Of a stretch of 64,000 bases of DNA, positions 54,228 through 63,066 are shown in pieces. Source of the stretch: Leifsonia virtsii (GTDB taxonomy: Bacteria; Actinomycetota; Actinomycetes; Actinomycetales; Microbacteriaceae); contig NZ_JAROCB010000002.1 of NCBI RefSeq assembly GCF_030433675.1, positions 558,001 to 622,000 of the forward strand, read 5' to 3'. A program made the translations under genes and the position numbers. The stretch's first letter is position 1. Each line of letters opens with the position of its first letter. The notes below the pieces were generated by a model that had not been told where the DNA came from, did not search any database, and saw only the letters and a program-made list of their open reading frames with translations.

Positions 54228-54910
54228 GCCCCGCCCCGGGGGCTGCGGAGAAGGTGCCGTACCTCGCCGCGGACGGGCACAGGAACCTGGCCGCGCTGGG
54301 CGTCGCCGCGGTCGTGACCCTCGTCGCGTTCTTCGCCTACGGCGCCTTCTCCCGGGTGCGCTTCACCGCCGACAGCGTCGCCGTCACGGCGTTCGTCTTC
54401 TGGATCGCGTACTCCGTCGCGTTCCTCGTGATGACGCACGCGCTCCTCGGCCGGGTGGACCGGCGGACGCTCGCCCGCTGGATCACCGCGACGGCGGGTC
54501 CGATCCGCACCCTCCCGACCATCAACGCCCAGTGGTCGGTGCTCGCCACCATCGCGGTCGGCGCCGTGCTGGTGCTGCCGGGCCTGCTCGACAGCGTGCT
54601 GGCGAACATCCTCAGCTTCGCCGTCGTCGTCAGCTCCTGGCTGGTCACGGTGACCGCCTACGCAGTGCACTACGCCCGGCTGGACGCGGAGCACCGCTCG
54701 GTCGAGCTGCCCGGCGACAGGGGAGACGGGCCCGTGTTCGCCGACTTCTACTACCTGTCGGCGCAGATCGCGACGACGTTCTCGTCGTCGGACGTGAACA
54801 TCCTGACCACCCGTGCCCGCCGGGTCGTGACCGGGCAAACCTACATCGCGTTCGCGTTCAGCACGTTCATCATCGCGCTGCTCATCAGCGTGCTGTTCCT
54901 CAGCACGTGA
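54224..54910 (+). CDS. DUF1345-family integral membrane protein
   Basis: 228 residues from the GTG overlapping the SDR stop. Membrane segments at about 25-45, 57-77, 105-145 (two) and 200-226. The stretch [20 protein letters not shown] followed by a final hydrophobic helix is the DUF1345 pattern. Function of the family is unknown; distant likeness to channel pore regions has been suggested. Confidence 0.82.
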   Translation: MSPAPGAAEKVPYLAADGHRNLAALGVAAVVTLVAFFAYGAFSRVRFTADSVAVTAFVFWIAYSVAFLVMTHALLGRVDRRTLARWITATAGPIRTLPTINAQWSVLATIAVGAVLVLPGLLDSVLANILSFAVVVSSWLVTVTAYAVHYARLDAEHRSVELPGDRGDGPVFADFYYLSAQIATTFSSSDVNILTTRARRVVTGQTYIAFAFSTFIIALLISVLFLST

Positions 54911-55025
54911 TGTCGGACCCCCGCATCCGGCTGGCCCAGCGGGATGCGGAGGAGGCCGGATACTCGCTAGAGTGACGGATCGTGCCGACGGGCACGCATC
55001 CGACCATCGACCCGGGGGGACCGCC

Positions 55026-55409
55026 ATGGCCTCTGCACACGATTTCTTCCTGCTCGGCGACCACGAGGCCGCGAAGCACCTCGTCGCCTCCACCCTGCAG
55101 GGCGAGGGCTTCACGGTCACCACCACGCCGACCGGGGGACTGCTCGCCAAGCGGGGGAGCGCCGCCGCCACCGTGTGGCTGGGGGGTCTCGCCGGCAAGA
55201 ACTTCCACATGTCCTTCGTCGTCGACTTCATGGTCGACCAGCAGGGCCGGCTCGTCGCGCGCCTCAACCGCAACATGACCGGCGGCGCCCTGAAGGGCGG
55301 AGCCATCGGCGCCGCCAAGACGAACACGGCGTTCGAGCAGACCGCCAACGCGATCGGCTCCGCCCTCCACCAGGCGGGCGTGCTGGCCGAGAGCATCTCG
55401 CAGCCGTAG
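55026..55409 (+). CDS. Conserved-looking hypothetical protein
   Basis: 127 residues, soluble, alpha/beta. Starts MASAHDFFLLGDHEAAK; central FHMSFVVDF; Gly/Ala-rich NMTGGALKGGAIGAAK stretch then helix. ATG at 55026 has GGGGGGA 5 nt upstream. No family recognised. Lies 115 bp after the DUF1345 gene and 45 bp before the DUF4190 gene. Confidence 0.75.
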   Translation: MASAHDFFLLGDHEAAKHLVASTLQGEGFTVTTTPTGGLLAKRGSAAATVWLGGLAGKNFHMSFVVDFMVDQQGRLVARLNRNMTGGALKGGAIGAAKTNTAFEQTANAIGSALHQAGVLAESISQP

Positions 55410-55454
55410 GCCGCATCCACCTCACCCGCCTCACCCGACAGGAGACACCTCACC

Positions 55455-55787
55455 ATGACCGACCAGAACCCGCAGAACTACCCGCCCGCGCCGCAGCAGG
55501 GCTACCCGCAGCAGCCGGCGTACGCGCCGTACCCGGCGCAGCCGGCCGGCACCAACGTGCTCGCGATCATCTCGCTCATCGGCGCCTTCGTCTTCCCGCT
55601 CGCCGGCGTGATCTGCGGACACATCGCGCTGAGCCAGATCAAGCGCACCGGCGAGAACGGCCGCGGTCTCGCCATCGCCGGCCTCATCATCGGCTACGTG
55701 TACATCGCGTTCGTCGTGCTGTTCGTGATCATCGCGATCATCGCGGGCGTGATCGCCGCGTCGAGCGGGTCGAGCTACAGCTACTGA
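55455..55787 (+). CDS. DUF4190 domain small membrane protein
   Basis: 110 residues. Pro/Tyr/Gln-rich N-terminus (about 1-32), then two hydrophobic segments: IISLIGAFVFPLAGVICGH and a longer one at about 78-103. GHIALSQIKRTGENGRGLA between them is the DUF4190 hallmark. CAGGAGACACCTCACC precedes the ATG. Function unknown; common in actinobacteria. Confidence 0.88.
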   Translation: MTDQNPQNYPPAPQQGYPQQPAYAPYPAQPAGTNVLAIISLIGAFVFPLAGVICGHIALSQIKRTGENGRGLAIAGLIIGYVYIAFVVLFVIIAIIAGVIAASSGSSYSY

Positions 55788-55811
55788 GCCCTAGCCGCGG
55801 AGGCGGCCCGG

Positions 55812-57419
55812 TCAGGCGGCGTGGAAGAAGTGCCGCTCGACCGGGTCGCCTTCGCAGTATGAGCGTACCGCGTCCCACAGCTCCCGGTCGCGGCCGGTGA
55901 AACGCTGGGTGCGCTGCCGCGCGAATTCGCCCCACGACGGGACGAGGAAGGTCTCGAGCAGCGTCTCGGCGTCCTCGCCGCTGCGGTACAGCCGCCACCG
56001 GTAACCGCCGGTGCGCCGCCGGCTGTCGCCCACGCGGCGGATCGCCTCCCCGAACGCCGCCTGGTCCGCCTGCGGCACCCGGTAGGCGATCTCGATCAGT
56101 ACCGGCCCGTCAGTGGGTTCCGGCTCGAACACGAGCATCGGCTCCGGCCAGGAGTTCGCGATGCTGCGGTCGATGGTGGAGGTGCCCGGCAGGAGCGGCA
56201 GGATCGCGACGCTTGCCGCAACGGCCAGCAGCAGCACGGCCGCGATCATCAAGGCTGCGGTCGTGCCGAGGCCCTGAGCCACCAGGCCAAACGCGAACGA
56301 GCCGACGGCCATCGAGCCCATGAAGAACAGGATGTAGACCGAGACGGCCCGCGACCGCACCCACTGCGGCAGGGTCAGCTGCAGCGCGGCGTTGAGCACG
56401 GTCAGCGTCCCGATCCACGCGAGGCCCGCGATGGCGAGCACGACGAGGGCGACGACGAACGGGGCGAAGGCGGCCGCGGCCGACCCGGCCGCGAACAGCA
56501 CGGCGCTGGCGGCGATGATCGCATTGTCGCTGACACGCTTCCGCGCGAGCGGCAGGAGGAACACGCCCGCCACCGCGCCGACGCCCAGCGCGCCGAGCAG
56601 CAGGCCGTAGCCGCTCGAGTCCAGCCCGAGCCGCGTCGCGGTCAGCGGCAGCAGAGCCCACAGCGCGCTCGCCGGGAACGCGAACAGCACGGACCGCAGC
56701 AGGATGCGGCGCACGAGGTGGGCGGAGAGCGTGTAGCGGACCCCCGCGCGCAGGGCAGGAAGGAACCGTTCGCGGTCGTCGAGTCCCTGCTGTTGCGGCC
56801 GGCGCCACCAGATCAGCGCGACCACCGCGACGACGAAGCTCAGCGCGTTGATGCCGAACACGACCGCCGTGCCGAACAGCGAGAGCACGACGCCGGCCAG
56901 GGCGGGGCCGATCGCGCGGGCGCCGTTGACGGTCACGCCGCCGAGCGCGGCGGCGGCGACCACCTCCTCCCGGGGCACGAGCTCCGGCTGGATGGCCTGC
57001 CAGGCCGGCGAGGTGAGCGTGGAGGCGACCCCCAGCAGCAGCGTCACCAGGAGCAGCAGCGGAGCGGTCAGCGCCCCCGCCGCCGTCACGATCGTCAGGG
57101 CGACCGCGAGCACGGCGCTCGCCACCGACCCCCAGATCAGCAGCTTGCGGCGGTCGAACGAGTCGGCGAGCACGCCGGCCGGCAGCGAGAACAGCACCGC
57201 GGGCACCAGGCTCGCGGTCTGCACCAGGGCGATGACGATGCTGTCGGCGTGCGCCTCCACCAGGAACCACTGCGCGCCGACCGTCTGCATCCAGGTGCCG
57301 ATGTTGCTGCCCAGCTGGGCGAACCACAGCGTGCGGAACACCGTGCGGGCGAGCGGCGCCCAGGGGGAGACGGCGGGCGCTGCCGCGGCGGCAGGCGCGG
57401 CCGTCGGCTGCCCGGTCAC
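55812..57419 (-). CDS. MFS_3 (EntS-like) transporter with C-terminal ABM-like domain
   Basis: 535 residues. Twelve membrane segments in about 25-410 (start RTLWFAQLGSNIGTWMQTVG, loop FDRRKLLIWG), as in enterobactin-exporter-like MFS_3 proteins. The last about 110 residues (from VLIEIAYRVPQADQAAF) form a soluble ferredoxin-like domain resembling antibiotic biosynthesis monooxygenase modules (YRWRLYRSGED, ETFLVPSWGEF). GTG at 57419 overlaps the upstream gene stop (GTGA). Exported compound unknown. Confidence 0.88.
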   Translation of the reverse strand: MTGQPTAAPAAAAAPAVSPWAPLARTVFRTLWFAQLGSNIGTWMQTVGAQWFLVEAHADSIVIALVQTASLVPAVLFSLPAGVLADSFDRRKLLIWGSVASAVLAVALTIVTAAGALTAPLLLLVTLLLGVASTLTSPAWQAIQPELVPREEVVAAAALGGVTVNGARAIGPALAGVVLSLFGTAVVFGINALSFVVAVVALIWWRRPQQQGLDDRERFLPALRAGVRYTLSAHLVRRILLRSVLFAFPASALWALLPLTATRLGLDSSGYGLLLGALGVGAVAGVFLLPLARKRVSDNAIIAASAVLFAAGSAAAAFAPFVVALVVLAIAGLAWIGTLTVLNAALQLTLPQWVRSRAVSVYILFFMGSMAVGSFAFGLVAQGLGTTAALMIAAVLLLAVAASVAILPLLPGTSTIDRSIANSWPEPMLVFEPEPTDGPVLIEIAYRVPQADQAAFGEAIRRVGDSRRRTGGYRWRLYRSGEDAETLLETFLVPSWGEFARQRTQRFTGRDRELWDAVRSYCEGDPVERHFFHAA

Positions 57420-58096
57420 GAGCGGTCCGTCGCGGAGGCCGGGCCGGCGGCCAGCAGGTCGCGCAGCCGCCCGTAGCGGGTCTCCTGGTAGGCGCCGTGC
57501 ACGACGATGAGCACGATCGCCGCCGCGACGCCGACCGCGATGCTGAGCGGGAGGCTGCGCGACGGCAGGTAGACCAGGAGCGAGACCCCGACCCCGGCGA
57601 CCATCGAGTTGACGATCGCGATGGCGGAGGAGATCGTGAAGAAGACGCCGCGCCGGTACCCGCGCTGGCCGATCTCCAGCAGCTCGTTGGGCGCCCGTCC
57701 CGCAGGCATCGGGAAGTACGCGCCGGCGCCGGGGAGGAGACCCGCGTAGTAGCGGCGGATGCGCTGAATCGACGCGAGGGCGGCCACGTCCTCCAGCGAG
57801 GTCTGCACCAGCCGCTCGTAGGTGAAGACGCCGAGGATGACGACGACCGGGATGATCACGCCGAGGAAGCCGAAGGCGAACGGCGTCGCGGCGAGGAAGC
57901 CGAAGGCGACGAGAGCGCTCGACAGCGTCATCAGGTACAGGGATGCCCGGCTGCTGGACTCGCTGACGGTGATGCCGCGCGCCGACTCCAGCACGAAGTG
58001 CTCCGTCAGCAGCGCGTTGTAGAAGGCGAGCGGGCGGTCGCCCAGGGAGGCGGCCGAGTCGGCCGCGTCCGGAAGCTCGGCGGCCGCGTCGCTCAC
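57416..58096 (-). CDS. Membrane protein of unknown function
   Basis: 226 residues. Predicted segments at about 55-75, 77-98, 150-170 and 178-200. A conserved-looking cytoplasmic part (VQTSLEDVAALASIQRIRRYY) separates the pairs. GTG at 58096 overlaps the DUF5996 stop, and the 3' end overlaps the MFS gene, so the three genes form one operon. No family recognised with confidence. Confidence 0.8.
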   Translation of the reverse strand: MSDAAAELPDAADSAASLGDRPLAFYNALLTEHFVLESARGITVSESSSRASLYLMTLSSALVAFGFLAATPFAFGFLGVIIPVVVILGVFTYERLVQTSLEDVAALASIQRIRRYYAGLLPGAGAYFPMPAGRAPNELLEIGQRGYRRGVFFTISSAIAIVNSMVAGVGVSLLVYLPSRSLPLSIAVGVAAAIVLIVVHGAYQETRYGRLRDLLAAGPASATDRS

Positions 58097-58980
58097 CGGG
58101 TCACCTCGAGCTCGCCCGGCCACCGCCCCAGCTCGGACGCCGCGCTGTGGGTCGCGTGCAGGAACGCCTGCACCAGCGCCTCCGGGTCGGCGGAGCGGCG
58201 CACCACCTCGTACGGCAGCAGGAACTCGCCCAGCTCCGCGCTGAAGTACGCACCCTCCGGGACCGGGGCGTCCGCGTAGCCCTCCGGCGCCGGGTACGCG
58301 TACGAGTAGTACGCGCCCTCGGCACCGCCGCCCGGCCAGAATCCCGCGCTGCTCAGCTCGTGCGAGTACCCCTCGTGCATCACGCTGTCAGGGCAGTTCG
58401 GAGCGCCACCGGGATGCTGCGGCGCGGTGCGGCCGGAGAACCGGGTGACCGCCAGGTCCATCGCGCCCCAGAAGTAGTGCACCGGGCTGACCTTGCCGAC
58501 GAACCCGGAACGGAAGCGCTGCAGCTGCTGCTCGGCGTCGATCAGCTGGCGCCAGAACGCCTGCGCCTGCTCCGGCACATAGGTGCAGTGGCCGGTGTCT
58601 TCCGCGAACGGGATCGCGACCTCCACCTCGTTCGGAACCGGGTGGATGCGCACCTCGACGCCGAGCTCGCCGAGGGCGCCCAGCGTCGCCTCGTAGAACG
58701 ACGCCACCGACTGGCCCGCGAAGGGCACCGTGCGCCGGCCGCCGTCGCTCGTGCGGACGACCAGCTCGTGCTCGACGAAGTCGAACTCCAGGTCGAGGAT
58801 GCCGGCGGGCACCGGGATGGGACCGGTGCCGAGTCCGCGCGCGCTCAGGTACAGCGTCACGTGCCACCAGTGGTTCACCGGCGGCGTCAGGGCCATCCGG
58901 ATCTTGCCGACGATCTGCGTCCACAGGTGGAGCGTCTCGCGGGTGGCCTGCCAGGAGTCGACGGGGAGTTCGGGGCGCAT
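58093..58980 (-). CDS. DUF5996 family protein
   Basis: 295 residues. Opens WQATRETLHLWTQIVGKIR and has NHWWHVTLYLSARGL, VHYFWGAMDLAVTRFSGR and HEGYSHELSSAGFWPGG, the wording of DUF5996 proteins. Cytoplasmic, no signal. Function unknown. First gene of the DUF5996-membrane protein-MFS operon. Confidence 0.88.
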   Translation of the reverse strand: MRPELPVDSWQATRETLHLWTQIVGKIRMALTPPVNHWWHVTLYLSARGLGTGPIPVPAGILDLEFDFVEHELVVRTSDGGRRTVPFAGQSVASFYEATLGALGELGVEVRIHPVPNEVEVAIPFAEDTGHCTYVPEQAQAFWRQLIDAEQQLQRFRSGFVGKVSPVHYFWGAMDLAVTRFSGRTAPQHPGGAPNCPDSVMHEGYSHELSSAGFWPGGGAEGAYYSYAYPAPEGYADAPVPEGAYFSAELGEFLLPYEVVRRSADPEALVQAFLHATHSAASELGRWPGELEVTR

Positions 58981-59069
58981 GGGGTCCTTCCGAATCGGGC
59001 GGGCGCCTTCAGCCTAAACGCCGCGCGCACCATTTGCGCCGGGTCGGACCCCCGGGGAAAACTGGGGGC

Positions 59070-59519
59070 ATGGCCCTCGACCGCGTCCTCGCCGCCGATG
59101 TCGCCGATGTCCGCGGCTTCCTGCAGCAGGCGGACCTCACGCTGGCCGGGCTGGACGAGCCGACCGTGGCGCTGTGGGTGGAGCGGGACGACACCGGAAC
59201 GATCGTCGGGAGCACGGGCTTCGAGCTGAGCAGGGACGGCGCGCACGCGCTCGTGCGCAGCGTCGCGGTCGCCCCGGGCCGCCGGGCCTCCGGTGCCGGC
59301 TCCCGTTTGGCGCTGTTCGCGATCGAGCAGGCGCGTGCGGCCGGCGCCGGGCGGGCGTGGCTGTTCTCGCGACGGTCGGGCGGCTTCTGGCAGAAGCTGG
59401 GCTTCGCGAGTGCCGACCGCGAGGAACTCGCCGCTGCCCTCCCCGACGCCTACCAGGTGCGGCTCTTCACCGAGAGCGGCCAGCTCGACCGCGAGGTCGC
59501 GTGGTCGCTCGCGCTCTGA
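59070..59519 (+). CDS. GNAT acetyltransferase (ArsN2-like)
   Basis: 149 residues, one GNAT domain. LVRSVAVAPGRRASGAGSRL is the acetyl-CoA loop; WLFSRRSGGFWQKLGF matches the conserved end of ArsN2-like acetyltransferases. ATG at 59070 follows a GGGGG run; in-frame codons at 59034 lie inside the upstream divergent promoter. Substrate unknown; no arsenic genes are nearby. Confidence 0.85.
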   Translation: MALDRVLAADVADVRGFLQQADLTLAGLDEPTVALWVERDDTGTIVGSTGFELSRDGAHALVRSVAVAPGRRASGAGSRLALFAIEQARAAGAGRAWLFSRRSGGFWQKLGFASADREELAAALPDAYQVRLFTESGQLDREVAWSLAL

Positions 59520-59535
59520 GCCGCCCCCGCCGGCC

Positions 59536-60222
59536 CTACAGCAGGGTGCTGCCCAGCACCCGGTGTGCGACGGAGATGGACTCGCCGCTCACCACCGAGC
59601 GCGGCGACGCCAGGAACGCGATGAGGTCGGCGATCTGCTCGGGCGACGACTCGCCGCCGCGCCCCGGCGCGACCGTCGTGTCGGGCGTGGTCGTCACGAG
59701 CCCCGGGTTGACGACGTTGACCGCGACCCCGGTGCCGGCCAGCTCGTCGGCCAGGTTCTTGGCGATGAGGATGGTGGAGGCGTTGCGCACCGACGCGGTG
59801 ATGCTGCCGGTGAAGTAGGCGTTCTGGCCGCTGATGACGACGATCCGGCCGAAGCCGGCCTCCCGCATCGACGGGGTCGCGGCGTTGGCGACGCGGAGGA
59901 ACGCCAGCGCCTTCCCGTCCACGGCCTTCAGGATCTGCTCGGGGTCCGAGCTGCGCGCCGGGTCGAGGGTCTGCGCGGGTGGGGCGGCGGTGACCACCAG
60001 CGCGTCGATGCGGCCGTGGCGTTCCAGCACGGTGGCGATGGCGCGGCGCACGCTGTCCTCGTCGGAGGCGTCGAGTGCCACGCGGCCGTCGTCCTCGCCC
60101 GCGCTGCGGGAGGCGACGACCACGGTCGCCCCCTCGGCGCGGAGCCGGTCGGCGGCCGCCGAGCCGATGAAGCCGGTGCCGCCCACGACCAGGGCGACGC
60201 GATTCGTGAAGTCGAGATCCAT
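59536..60222 (-). CDS. SDR-like protein lacking the YxxxK active site
   Basis: 228 residues. Rossmann loop GGTGFIGS is intact and VISGQNA supplies a Ser, but where YxxxK is expected the sequence reads ASVRN before the helix leading to KNLADEL, so Tyr and Lys appear replaced by Ala and Asn. VNVVNPGLV follows normally. Either a binding/regulatory SDR or one with different chemistry. Downstream of the alcohol dehydrogenase but separated from it by a terminator hairpin. Confidence 0.8.
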   Translation of the reverse strand: MDLDFTNRVALVVGGTGFIGSAAADRLRAEGATVVVASRSAGEDDGRVALDASDEDSVRRAIATVLERHGRIDALVVTAAPPAQTLDPARSSDPEQILKAVDGKALAFLRVANAATPSMREAGFGRIVVISGQNAYFTGSITASVRNASTILIAKNLADELAGTGVAVNVVNPGLVTTTPDTTVAPGRGGESSPEQIADLIAFLASPRSVVSGESISVAHRVLGSTLL

Positions 60223-60265
60223 GTCGGGGACAACCGGGGAGCGCCGCGGGCGATTCCCTCCGGAC

Positions 60266-60295
60266 GGCGGCGCCCGGAGGGTGCCGGGCGCCGCC
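60266..60295 (-). terminator. Hairpin terminator of the alcohol dehydrogenase gene
   Basis: GGCGGCGCCCGG (60266-60277) and CCGGGCGCCGCC (60284-60295) are perfectly complementary with a 6-base loop, just downstream of the dehydrogenase stop. Confidence 0.8.
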
Positions 60296-60311
60296 GGGGC
60301 TCATCCGGCCG

Positions 60312-61466
60312 TCAGGCGTTCGCGCCAGCCGGGTGGAGGACGACCTTCGTCCAGCCGTCGTCGCGGTTGTCGAAGTGCTCGTACGCGTCGGGTGCCTCAT
60401 CGAGGCTCAGCTCGTGGCTGACGATCCAGGACGGGGTCGCCTTGCCGGCGGCGATCAGGTCGCGCAGTCGCCGGTTGTACTTCTTCACCGGCGCCTGCCC
60501 GCTGCCCATGGTCTGCCCACGGAACCAGAACTGCCCGTAGTCGAACACGACCTCGCCCTGCTTCGCCAGCTCGTCGGATGCACCGGGATCCTGCGGGACG
60601 TAGACGCCGACCACCCCGATCGTGCCGGTGAATCGAACCGACTGCACCAGCCGGTTCAGCGTCATGTTCGGGTGCTCGTGGCCCTCGACGTCGTGCGCCT
60701 GGTAGCCGACGCACTCGCACCCGTTGTCGGCTCCGAGCCCCATGGTCAGCTCGTTGACGGCCTCCACCGGGTCCACCTTGGAGTCGTCGATCGCGATGGC
60801 CCCGATCTCCTCCGCCAGCTTCAGGCGGTCGGGATGGCGATCCACCACCATCACACGGCTCGCGCCCTTGAGCGTGGCCGAGTAGGCGGCCATCAGGCCG
60901 ACCGGGCCGGCGCCGTAGATCACGGTCTGATCGCCCGGCTTCACCTGGGCCATCTCGGTGGCGTGGTACCCGGTCGGGAAGATGTCGGCCAGCATCACGT
61001 AGTCCGACTGCTTCTCCGCGGCGTCCTCGCCCAGCCGCAGGCAGTTGAAGTCGCCCCACGGCACCCGCAGCAGGTCGGCCTGCCCGCCGGCCCACGGACC
61101 CATGTCCGCGAACCCGTACGCGGCCCCGGCCCACTCCTTCTTGGGCTGCGCGGTCAGACAGTAGTTGGTGAGGCCCCGCTCGCAGTTCTTGCAGTGCCCG
61201 CACGCGACATTGAACGGCAGGACGACGTACTCGCCCACCTGGACCTTGTCGACACCCGAGCCGACCTCGACCACCCGGCCCAGGTTCTCGTGGCCGAACC
61301 ATCGCCCGGTCTCGAAGTCCGTCCGGCCCTCGTACATGTGCAGGTCGGACCCGCAGATGTTGGTCGAGGTGATCTGCACGAGGACGTCCGTCGGCCGCTC
61401 GATCCGGGCGTCCGGGACATCCTGGACGCTGACCTGACGCGGACCGTCGTATACGACTGCTTTCAT
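60312..61466 (-). CDS. Zinc-dependent alcohol / glutathione-independent formaldehyde dehydrogenase-like
   Basis: 384 residues, MDR superfamily. NICGSDLHMYEG (catalytic zinc Cys), WFGHENLG (zinc His/Glu), CGHCKNCERGLTNYC (structural zinc, four Cys), then YGAGPVGLMAA (NAD loop) and VDRHPDRL. The long C-terminus with QFWFRGQTMGSG is that of the FdhA-like, glutathione-independent formaldehyde dehydrogenases. ATG at 61466 is preceded by GGAGGGAAG. Single-gene unit with its own terminator. Confidence 0.9.
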   Translation of the reverse strand: MKAVVYDGPRQVSVQDVPDARIERPTDVLVQITSTNICGSDLHMYEGRTDFETGRWFGHENLGRVVEVGSGVDKVQVGEYVVLPFNVACGHCKNCERGLTNYCLTAQPKKEWAGAAYGFADMGPWAGGQADLLRVPWGDFNCLRLGEDAAEKQSDYVMLADIFPTGYHATEMAQVKPGDQTVIYGAGPVGLMAAYSATLKGASRVMVVDRHPDRLKLAEEIGAIAIDDSKVDPVEAVNELTMGLGADNGCECVGYQAHDVEGHEHPNMTLNRLVQSVRFTGTIGVVGVYVPQDPGASDELAKQGEVVFDYGQFWFRGQTMGSGQAPVKKYNRRLRDLIAAGKATPSWIVSHELSLDEAPDAYEHFDNRDDGWTKVVLHPAGANA

Positions 61467-61610
61467 TGCTTCTTCCCTCCATCGATGGATACGAGGGGCG
61501 GCGCTCGCTCATCCCGATCCGGGCGTCGCTCCGCTACCGCACGCACCGTAGGCGCGAATCCCGCCGGCGGACCCGCTTGACAGATGGAGGCGGGCAGAGT
61601 GACCCGTGTC

Positions 61611-62540
61611 TCAGCGCAGCATGGCCGTCATCGGCGTCGCCTGGGCGACCTCGGCGGTCAGTGGAGGCAGGCCCCACGCGTCCTCGATGGTGCGCAGCAG
61701 CGAAAAGTAGTGGGTGAACGGCTGCGACGCGACGGCGTGCGGGCGTGCCGCGGGGCCGGCGAAGATGCAGGCCACGGTGTTGTCCGCCGAGTCGCCCTCG
61801 TCGAAGGTGATCACCAGCAGCGAGCGCTGCCCGGTGAAGGCGGGCGACTCCAGGATGCGCGGGATGTTGTCCCGCAGCCACGCATCCCCGTGGGCGATGG
61901 AGCAGTCGTGCATGTCGTCGCACAGGCTCGGGCCGATGAAGGCGAAGTCGGGCAGCGACGTGGTCGTGGCGAGGTCGCCCGCCAGGCGGTCGTAGGGGAC
62001 GTCGTGGCTGCGGCAGTAGGCCGGGTCGGAGGTGACGCTCGGGAAGTAAAGGAACGGGTTGTGCTTCACCGCGTACAGCGGGGTGTTGGCCGTGGCGCAG
62101 GGCGTCGGCATGCTCTCGGCGTACATCCGCCAGGTCCGGCCGGCCGGGTCGAGCGCCTGTGCGATGTTCGGGCCGGTGTCCAGGCACGATCCGCCCGGCG
62201 GGTTGCAGTCGGTGGTGATGCCCGCGGTCGTGCCGCTGGTCAGCGCCAGGTAGTTGGGCAGGCTGGGATGCGCGACGGCCGAGTACCGACTCGCCTGCGC
62301 CGACGACTGCGCGAGTCCGTTCAGGTACGGCGCTGCCGGGTTGCCGACGATCGACTGCGCCGGCTTGTTCTCCTCGACGACGACCACGATGTGCTGGATC
62401 GCCCCCGGCGTCGGCGACGGACTGGTCCCGGCGTCGCCGGTCGGGCTCCCGGGGCGAGCCGGCAGTGCGTCCCCGCTGCACGCGCACAGCGCGAGCGCCA
62501 GTACGACCATGCCTACGGCACCGGGAACACGCTTCGCCAT
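61611..62540 (-). CDS. Lipoprotein phosphoesterase (phospholipase C / acid phosphatase-like)
   Basis: 309 residues. Signal peptide with lipobox LCAC at about residue 20, Ser/Pro/Thr-rich linker, then an alkaline-phosphatase-fold phosphoesterase: IVVVVEENKPAQSIVG (metal residues), SLPNYLALTSG (Thr/Ser region), DFAFIGPSLCDDMHDC, LLVITFDEGDSADN. Such proteins hydrolyse phosphate monoesters or phospholipids outside the cell. Four to six Cys may form disulfides. Separated from ADH by a 144-bp gap with no further gene. Confidence 0.87.
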   Translation of the reverse strand: MAKRVPGAVGMVVLALALCACSGDALPARPGSPTGDAGTSPSPTPGAIQHIVVVVEENKPAQSIVGNPAAPYLNGLAQSSAQASRYSAVAHPSLPNYLALTSGTTAGITTDCNPPGGSCLDTGPNIAQALDPAGRTWRMYAESMPTPCATANTPLYAVKHNPFLYFPSVTSDPAYCRSHDVPYDRLAGDLATTTSLPDFAFIGPSLCDDMHDCSIAHGDAWLRDNIPRILESPAFTGQRSLLVITFDEGDSADNTVACIFAGPAARPHAVASQPFTHYFSLLRTIEDAWGLPPLTAEVAQATPMTAMLR

Positions 62541-62613
62541 TTCTGGAGATTACGCGCCCCTCCGCTCGAACGTCAGGGTGGTGAAACGGTAGATTTGTCG
62601 TGGCTTTCAGAGG

Positions 62614-62629
62614 AATCCATCCGTGGATT
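62614..62629. promoter_or_regulatory. Palindrome AATCCA-TCCG-TGGATT upstream of the toxin-antitoxin pair
   Basis: 6-bp perfect arms with a 4-nt spacer, 54 bp before the antitoxin start. Position suits autoregulation by the Xre-like antitoxin (inference). Confidence 0.45.
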
Positions 62630-62682
62630 ATCTGTGCTCCTTTCGGGTTCCGGGTGCTAGGGTGATGGCGGAGGTGGTCCCG

Positions 62683-63066
62683 ATGAACATGGCGACGACG
62701 ACTCGCAATGCCCACGCGGCATCCGCGAAGATCGGCATCCGCGAGATCACGAGGCGCCTGAACTCCGCGTTGGGGGCGACGTTGGTCGCGTCCCTCGCCG
62801 GGAGCAAGGACCCGAAGATCAGCTACAAGTGGGCTCGCGCCGACGGTCCCGAGCCGAACTACGATGCCGTACGCAGGCTTCAGTTCGCCCATACCCAGTG
62901 GTTGGCGATCACGGCATCGGAGGGCGAGCACGTGGCGCGGATGTGGTTCATCGGCTCGAACCCACTCCTGGACTACGACACCCCGGTCGATGCGATTCGC
63001 GAGAACCGATTCAAGGAGGCGGCTGCGGCCGCCGCGGCGATGGTCGAGGACGGCTTCGTCGGGTGA
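62683..63066 (+). CDS. Xre/MbcA-like antitoxin of a RES-type toxin-antitoxin module
   Basis: 127 residues. Helical N-terminal region with REITRRLNSALGATLVASL; a C-terminal DUF2384-like end (MWFIGSNPLLDYDTPVDAI) as in Xre-MbcA-ParS antitoxins that cap RES toxins. ATG at 62683 preferred as GGAGG lies 8 nt upstream; the frame is open further. Stop overlaps the toxin start (GTGA), the usual antitoxin-first order. G+C is visibly lower than in the neighbours, suggesting transfer. Confidence 0.8.
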   Translation: MNMATTTRNAHAASAKIGIREITRRLNSALGATLVASLAGSKDPKISYKWARADGPEPNYDAVRRLQFAHTQWLAITASEGEHVARMWFIGSNPLLDYDTPVDAIRENRFKEAAAAAAAMVEDGFVG

